Shown piece by piece: positions 59,561 through 64,000 of a stretch of 64,000 nt of DNA (the first letter of the stretch is position 1; each line of letters begins with the position of its first letter). The notes below the pieces were generated by a model that saw nothing but the letters and a program-made list of their open reading frames with translations, was not told the DNA's origin and made no database searches. Where the stretch lies: assembly GCF_036967215.1 (NCBI RefSeq), contig NZ_CP146016.1, forward strand, positions 276,501-340,500. Reading direction: 5' to 3'. This DNA comes from Sulfolobus tengchongensis (GTDB lineage: Archaea > Thermoproteota > Thermoprotei_A > Sulfolobales > Sulfolobaceae). Both the position numbers and the translations under genes were made by a program.

Positions 59561-60142
59561 CTACTCCTCTCTTAATTTTATAGTTTGAGCCATTTTAAAC
59601 GCTTTTACATTGCTCTCGTATTTTAAGGCTTTAATAAAGGACTCCTCTGAGATTAACCCATTAAAAGCTCCTAGTGAATATAGATATCCTAATATTGCGA
59701 CATTAGCTGCCTTAGGATTACCTGCTCTTATTGCGATTTCATTTGCATCAATTAAAAACACTCTATTTCCTTTAAGTTTGTCTAAAATCTCATTTAAACT
59801 CAATATTTTGACTTTTGGTAAAACTGGTCTTGCTACATATTTGTTTATAACAATAGTAGTATGTTTTCTGGATGCGTAACTTAGATTTCTTAATACTTCA
59901 GTAGCTTCTAAACCTACTAGATAATCTGCCCTACCTAGAGGTATTAGAGATGAGTTAACATCACCTATCCTAACATGTATATTAACTCCACCACCTCTTT
60001 GAGCTAATCCGTGTGTTTCAGCTACTAAAACCTTAGTATTAGAGTAATTTCCAGCCTCCGCTATAATTTTCCCAGCAGTAATTATCCCCTGGCCACCGAT
60101 ACCAGCTATTAAGATATTTACTGTAGCCATAATTCGTCCCAT
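59561..60142 (-). CDS. iorB: Indolepyruvate ferredoxin oxidoreductase, beta/gamma subunit
   Basis: A 193-residue subunit of the pyruvate ferredoxin oxidoreductase gamma family. The [18 protein letters not shown] nucleotide-like loop, [17 protein letters not shown] and GLEATEVLR motifs are typical. With IorA it oxidises aryl-2-oxoacids (from Trp, Phe and Tyr) to aryl-CoA with ferredoxin. The start ATG at 60142 lies inside the end of iorA; a second Met four codons downstream is possible. Confidence 0.9.
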   Translation of the reverse strand: MGRIMATVNILIAGIGGQGIITAGKIIAEAGNYSNTKVLVAETHGLAQRGGGVNIHVRIGDVNSSLIPLGRADYLVGLEATEVLRNLSYASRKHTTIVINKYVARPVLPKVKILSLNEILDKLKGNRVFLIDANEIAIRAGNPKAANVAILGYLYSLGAFNGLISEESFIKALKYESNVKAFKMAQTIKLREE

Positions 60143-61956
60143 TTTTCTGGCTTATATCCTTCTAAAGATATTGCCTTAAATGGGCAAATTGGTATACATG
60201 CACCACATCCAATACAATTGTAAACATCTATTTCCGCCTTTTTATCATTCCTAGGAATTATTGCAGGACAAGTAAAGTAATCATAACATATACTACAACC
60301 CGTACACTTTTCTAATTTAACTACTGCTTTTGGAAGGTTACTCTCTTCAACATTATCTAGAACTAATAAGGCACAAACTCTTTTAGCTATTACAACTGCA
60401 GGTTGTCTGTTATTTTTGACCCACTTTAATGCTTCTGATAGTTCTTTTATTGAGGAATTAGTATCAAAGGGATCGATGTACTTTATATAATTTACCCCTA
60501 ATCCTTTAGCTACCTCTCCTATATCCAGTTCCTTAGATGGACTTGGTTGTTGCCCAGTCATAGCGGTTGATCTGTTATCTAGGACTAAGACAAGCATTGG
60601 AGTTTTATTATAAACTGCGTTAGCTAATGCAGAAAGGCCACTATGGAAAAATGTGGAATCTCCAATAACTGCAATAGGTATACTTCCAGTAGCTCTGTAG
60701 ACACCATTTGCAATTCCAATGCTTGAACCCATATCAGTAGAAGAGTCTTGAGCTTCGAATGGTGGTAATAATCCTAAAGTATAACACCCTATATCACCAG
60801 ATATGAAGGTTTCATTGGGCTTTAATGATGCCATTACAATAGCTTTCTTTAAGTCAATGAAGGAACTTCTATGAGGACATCCCGGACATAGTGCTGGTGG
60901 TCTTGGTGGTAAATCCTGGGGAACTTCTAAATAATCTGTTATAATGTCAAGCCCGAAGAACTTTGAGAAGGCGTAATAAATCTTATCTAATGTCATCTCT
61001 CCGACTCTATTTATCAAATCTTTACCGTGCAATTCAACCCTTATTCCCTCATCGTATAAAAGATCTTTAATCTGGTACTCAACTATTGGCTCGCCTTCCT
61101 CAACTATTAGTACTCTGCTGGAGTTACTAATAGCCCTCAATATAAGTTTCTTAGGAATTGGTACTGGCGTTGACACTCTTAGTATGTTTGCCTTAACGTT
61201 TAATTCATTTATGGCATCAATTACGTATCCATAAGAAATTCCGGATGCAATTATGAGATTGTCAGAATCATTATCTATTAGTTCGTTTAATTTTTCAACT
61301 TCCTCTCCTATTTTCTCCCATCTTCTTAGTTGTTCCACTCTATTTCTCCTTGCATTTTCAGGGACTAGTACATATTGCTTAGGATTCTTTGTTAACTTCC
61401 CAAAAATTGGTTTAGATGGAGGCTTAAGTTCAACCGGTCCCCTAACGTGACCTATTCTAGTTGTTGACCTTAAAATTACAGGGTGTTTTACTTCATTACT
61501 TAATTTAAAAGCCTCTATTGTTAGTAAGTGTGCTGATTGAGGGTCATAAGGTTCTATAACTGGTATTAACGCATGAAGACCATAATATCTATTATCTTGC
61601 TCATTTTGTGAGGACCACATTGAAGGATCGTCAGCGGATACTATTACAAATGCTCCCTCAACTCCAGTATACGATGAGCTCATTAATGGATCAGCAGCTA
61701 CATTTAATCCTACATGCTTCATTGCGGTCAATGCAAACGCTCCGTTAATTGCCGCTCCGTAAGCTGTTTCGAAGGCTACTTTTTCGTTTACACTCCATTC
61801 TGAGTAAATTTTACCGTATTTAATTAAAGTCTCAATTATTTCCGTGGACGGTGTTCCGGGATAGCCTGTAGCCACTGCAACTCCAGCGCTTAGAGCTCCT
61901 AAAGCTATTGCTTCATTTCCCAAAATTAGTCTTTTACTTGAAGAAAGTTCAATCAC
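60118..61956 (-). CDS. iorA: Indolepyruvate ferredoxin oxidoreductase, alpha subunit
   Basis: A 612-residue subunit. The N-terminal half is the PFOR pyrimidine-binding domain ([15 protein letters not shown]), followed by the thiamine-diphosphate-binding half with [22 protein letters not shown] and GDSTFFHSG. The C-terminus carries two ferredoxin motifs, [14 protein letters not shown] and [12 protein letters not shown]. It begins with GTG at 61956, about 20 nt after an AT-rich TATA-like TTTAAATATT, so the transcript may be leaderless. It overlaps iorB by about 25 bp. Confidence 0.92.
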   Translation of the reverse strand: MIELSSSKRLILGNEAIALGALSAGVAVATGYPGTPSTEIIETLIKYGKIYSEWSVNEKVAFETAYGAAINGAFALTAMKHVGLNVAADPLMSSSYTGVEGAFVIVSADDPSMWSSQNEQDNRYYGLHALIPVIEPYDPQSAHLLTIEAFKLSNEVKHPVILRSTTRIGHVRGPVELKPPSKPIFGKLTKNPKQYVLVPENARRNRVEQLRRWEKIGEEVEKLNELIDNDSDNLIIASGISYGYVIDAINELNVKANILRVSTPVPIPKKLILRAISNSSRVLIVEEGEPIVEYQIKDLLYDEGIRVELHGKDLINRVGEMTLDKIYYAFSKFFGLDIITDYLEVPQDLPPRPPALCPGCPHRSSFIDLKKAIVMASLKPNETFISGDIGCYTLGLLPPFEAQDSSTDMGSSIGIANGVYRATGSIPIAVIGDSTFFHSGLSALANAVYNKTPMLVLVLDNRSTAMTGQQPSPSKELDIGEVAKGLGVNYIKYIDPFDTNSSIKELSEALKWVKNNRQPAVVIAKRVCALLVLDNVEESNLPKAVVKLEKCTGCSICYDYFTCPAIIPRNDKKAEIDVYNCIGCGACIPICPFKAISLEGYKPEKWDELWLQ

Positions 61957-62099
61957 ATCTATAATTGTAGTTTAAATATTAATAAGCCTTCCTTTCTAAA
62001 GTTTAAGATTTTTAAAACTCTATCGAACTTTAGAAGTAAAGTTTATTTTGCTACATAAGCAGTTAAATCTTTTTAACCTACTAATGTATAATACCTAGT

Positions 62100-63017
62100 A
62101 TGAATCAAGTTCATGAAATATTAGAAGATTCATTAAGTAGCTTTCTTAAATTACTTTTATTAGGTGATCTACTAAACATTAGTATTGATGAAAAAGATGC
62201 TGAGAGGCTTCTGCAAGCGTCTAGTAATATTGCACTAGATCTCACCAGGGGAATTATGCGAAAGAGATTTGGTAATGATAAAATTAAGAAAATAGATGAA
62301 AGTCTAAATAATGTATATTTAACGTTTGAATCAATTGATACCACTCCAGAATTGTATCGTCTTTTAGTAAAAAAGCTAAGTGATATAGCAAAGAAATCTG
62401 ATCTGGAATTAATATGGAAAGATTTAGAGGAATTTGAGAATTACTTGTTAAAATTTAACAAAAAGGAAATTGAAGAAACAGAGCTAGGAAGTGTTCTCCA
62501 CACTATCAGTGAAATGAAAAAAGCGTTGATAAATTACCTTGCATCAATCAAAGGTGATAACAGTGAAGCAATCCTAATTATAAAAAATGATAATTTCAAT
62601 TTAATTTTAGGAGATAAAGTATATGAATTAAAAATTAGTGGGTTAAGTAACAGTGAGAAAAGTTCTTCAGATAGTCTTAGACTGCAAAAAGCACTAGAAC
62701 TTGTACTAAACGAAGAGGAGAAGATAAAGAGGAAAATGATATTAGGAGAAGTTTTCAGTATTAGCAAAATTAAGGATAAGAACGGAAAAATTATAAACGC
62801 TATGATTAGCTTTGCTGATTCGAAGGAGATTTTAGATTTAAGAAAAACCTCTAATATTACTATAAGATTCTTACGTAAAATTGATGATCTCTGCTTATTC
62901 ATCTCGGGAAATAATTTATATGCGATTACTCCTTGTAATACAGAATTTGAACTAGATACAGAATATATTTATAAAGGAGAGAACAAATTCGAAAAACTAA
63001 TCAACTTTAACTCGTAA
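62100..63017 (+). CDS. Uncharacterised cytosolic protein
   Basis: A 305-residue protein with no recognised family. Residues 1-150 are mostly helical and acidic (LLLGDLLNISIDEKDAERLL...), while residues 155-305 look beta-rich with several short strands ending in EYIYKGENKFEKLINFNS. It has no signal peptide or membrane helix and no clear catalytic motif. Its 3' end overlaps the convergent DUF35 gene by 21 bp. Confidence 0.7.
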   Translation: MNQVHEILEDSLSSFLKLLLLGDLLNISIDEKDAERLLQASSNIALDLTRGIMRKRFGNDKIKKIDESLNNVYLTFESIDTTPELYRLLVKKLSDIAKKSDLELIWKDLEEFENYLLKFNKKEIEETELGSVLHTISEMKKALINYLASIKGDNSEAILIIKNDNFNLILGDKVYELKISGLSNSEKSSSDSLRLQKALELVLNEEEKIKRKMILGEVFSISKIKDKNGKIINAMISFADSKEILDLRKTSNITIRFLRKIDDLCLFISGNNLYAITPCNTEFELDTEYIYKGENKFEKLINFNS

Positions 63018-63431
63018 AGGCCATTGGAAGCTAATGAATTTCACTTTTACCCCAGCTCTAACGTTACCATCGACATAGCATAAGATCCCTCCTTCCGTAT
63101 TTGGAAATCTAACTAAAGCTATGCTTATTGGCTGAGTTAACCTATTTCCGTTATCATCTTTATAGATTATGGTAAATGAATCAATATACGCTTCATCTTT
63201 ATTTACCTCCACGTAAGTTTCTATTTTAATAAAGCAATGCTCACAATATAATCTAGCGGGTACATAGATTCTACCGCACTTATCACATTTGCTTCCTATG
63301 ATCTTGCCTTGTTTCAGTCCATTAAAGAATTGTTCACCCGCAGGGCCCACTGTATATTCGTATTTCTCCGCTTCCATTACATCGAACCATTTTAATAGGC
63401 TTCCTTCCTTTCCACTTTTCTCCCATGCCAT
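62997..63431 (-). CDS. DUF35 (rubredoxin-like zinc ribbon plus OB-fold) protein
   Basis: A 144-residue protein. An N-terminal helix is followed by a zinc ribbon with CDKCGRIYVPARLYCEHC (residues 43-60) and an OB-fold. DUF35 proteins are usually partners of thiolases, hydroxymethylglutaryl-CoA synthases or acyl-CoA enzymes and bind acyl-CoA. It sits directly after a second DUF35 gene, with its start adjoining that stop. Confidence 0.87.
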   Translation of the reverse strand: MAWEKSGKEGSLLKWFDVMEAEKYEYTVGPAGEQFFNGLKQGKIIGSKCDKCGRIYVPARLYCEHCFIKIETYVEVNKDEAYIDSFTIIYKDDNGNRLTQPISIALVRFPNTEGGILCYVDGNVRAGVKVKFISFQWPLRVKVD

Positions 63432-63929
63432 TTAAATCACCTTAAAGCATTGTATATCTTCAATGCTTGCCTTTCTCTCTTCCTTAGGTTTCCAAACTGC
63501 CTTTACTTTCTTTCCTATGATTTCCATACTTTTCACTTCCTCGTAACTGACGCATATTCTATGAAATATGCCGGGATATACAAAATGTCTTTCATTAGAC
63601 GGTAATAATCTTATAACACCCACTATTTCAGGTTCTTCTAACTTAGCCCTAGTCCAACTTATAAAACTAGCAACTGCAGTCATTACGATTCCCTCATCCT
63701 TTACTTCTACCCATTCATCTGTGGGTCTAAAGCATTCTTCACAATACATTTTAGGAGGAACGTATATTTTCCCGCATCTGCTACATTTCCTCCCGTATAT
63801 TTTACCTTCCTTAAATCCTAACAGATACTTACTTTGAGCTTGACCTGCAGTATAAGCATATTTTGCATTTGGCTTGTAAGAAATAAGGAAGTGTTTACCC
63901 AATTCCTCTTCCTTTAATGGAGTAACCAT
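63432..63929 (-). CDS. DUF35 (rubredoxin-like zinc ribbon plus OB-fold) protein
   Basis: A 165-residue paralogue of the next gene with the same layout: zinc ribbon CSRCGKIYVPPKMYCEEC and OB-fold. An A/G-rich GGTGAAGAGGA precedes its ATG and lies 18 nt after the thiolase stop. Two different DUF35 genes behind one thiolase-like gene suggest separate acyl-CoA chaperones or partner-swapping. Confidence 0.87.
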   Translation of the reverse strand: MVTPLKEEELGKHFLISYKPNAKYAYTAGQAQSKYLLGFKEGKIYGRKCSRCGKIYVPPKMYCEECFRPTDEWVEVKDEGIVMTAVASFISWTRAKLEEPEIVGVIRLLPSNERHFVYPGIFHRICVSYEEVKSMEIIGKKVKAVWKPKEERKASIEDIQCFKVI

Positions 63930-63947
63930 TCCTCTTCACCTCATTAT

Positions 63948-64000
63948 TTAGTTACGTAAAACTATAACTGTACCGGCCTGCATTAAATCTCCCCATGCTT
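63948..64000 (-). CDS. Thiolase-like protein, C-terminal end only
   Basis: Only the last 16-17 codons are inside the window: AWGDLMQAGTVIVLRN then stop. This is a thiolase/acetyl-CoA acyltransferase-type C-terminus, and its place directly before two DUF35 genes supports that. The rest is outside the window. Confidence 0.6.
   Translation of the reverse strand, partial: AWGDLMQAGTVIVLRN

Overview
The window looks like a piece of a thermoacidophilic crenarchaeal chromosome of the Sulfolobus/Saccharolobus group (S. solfataricus or S. islandicus type). Reasons: low G+C, very AT-rich intergenic DNA, many TTG/GTG starts, ATGA gene overlaps, TATA boxes about 25 nt before leaderless starts, pilin-like (class III) signal peptides with Ser/Thr linkers, and a gene set typical of that group: TreZ-TreX-TreY, tricorn, a thioferritin-type Dps-like protein, a Crn1-type ring nuclease, IOR and S53 peptidase. 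No rRNA, tRNA or CRISPR array was recognised. The group assignment is inference from gene content, not a database match.

Layout. 1-9070 is an alpha-glucan utilisation island: a maltose-type ABC transporter (binding protein, two permeases, ATPase) plus a GH15-like exo-glucosidase on the minus strand, divergent from a large secreted GH57 amylase, with a decayed IS1-family transposase between them. 9167-11379 holds two membrane transporters. 11779-19277 is the most interesting part: five overlapping minus-strand genes centred on an 882-residue tubulin/FtsZ-superfamily GTPase with a long coiled coil, flanked by a single-pass surface-facing protein, a multi-pass membrane protein with a long helical cytosolic tail, a zinc-ribbon protein and a small helical protein. 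It has its own promoter with an inverted repeat and a hairpin/T-run terminator. Because Sulfolobales divide with ESCRT-III (Cdv) proteins and lack canonical FtsZ, this looks like a separate membrane-associated tubulin-like system.

19524-34011 is looser accessory DNA: an AAA ATPase behind a repeat-rich upstream region, a surface protein built from repeats of about 74 residues, an aminotransferase, a methyltransferase, two MFS transporters, a lone pilin with a duplicated upstream region, a broken archaeal ATPase gene, an ankyrin-repeat protein and the riboflavin-pathway reductase. Many gaps of 300-850 bp here contain only decayed sequence and dispersed repeats.

34707-47385 is metabolic: tricorn protease, then TreY, TreX and TreZ (trehalose from starch or glycogen), preceded by a membrane protein and a molybdopterin-type aldehyde dehydrogenase large subunit in the same direction. 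47548-57733 contains an NRAMP-related transporter, the Dps-like protein and a Rieske protein (oxidative stress), an orphan Crn1 ring nuclease (cyclic tetra-adenylate degradation), a metallophosphoesterase, a 34-codon gene translationally coupled to a dienelactone hydrolase, an S53 protease, a VapBC pair, a broken metallo-beta-lactamase-fold gene and a Bcp peroxiredoxin. 57730-64000 holds an indolepyruvate oxidoreductase/acyl-CoA synthetase operon for aromatic 2-oxoacid breakdown, an unknown protein, and two DUF35 proteins next to the end of a thiolase-like gene.
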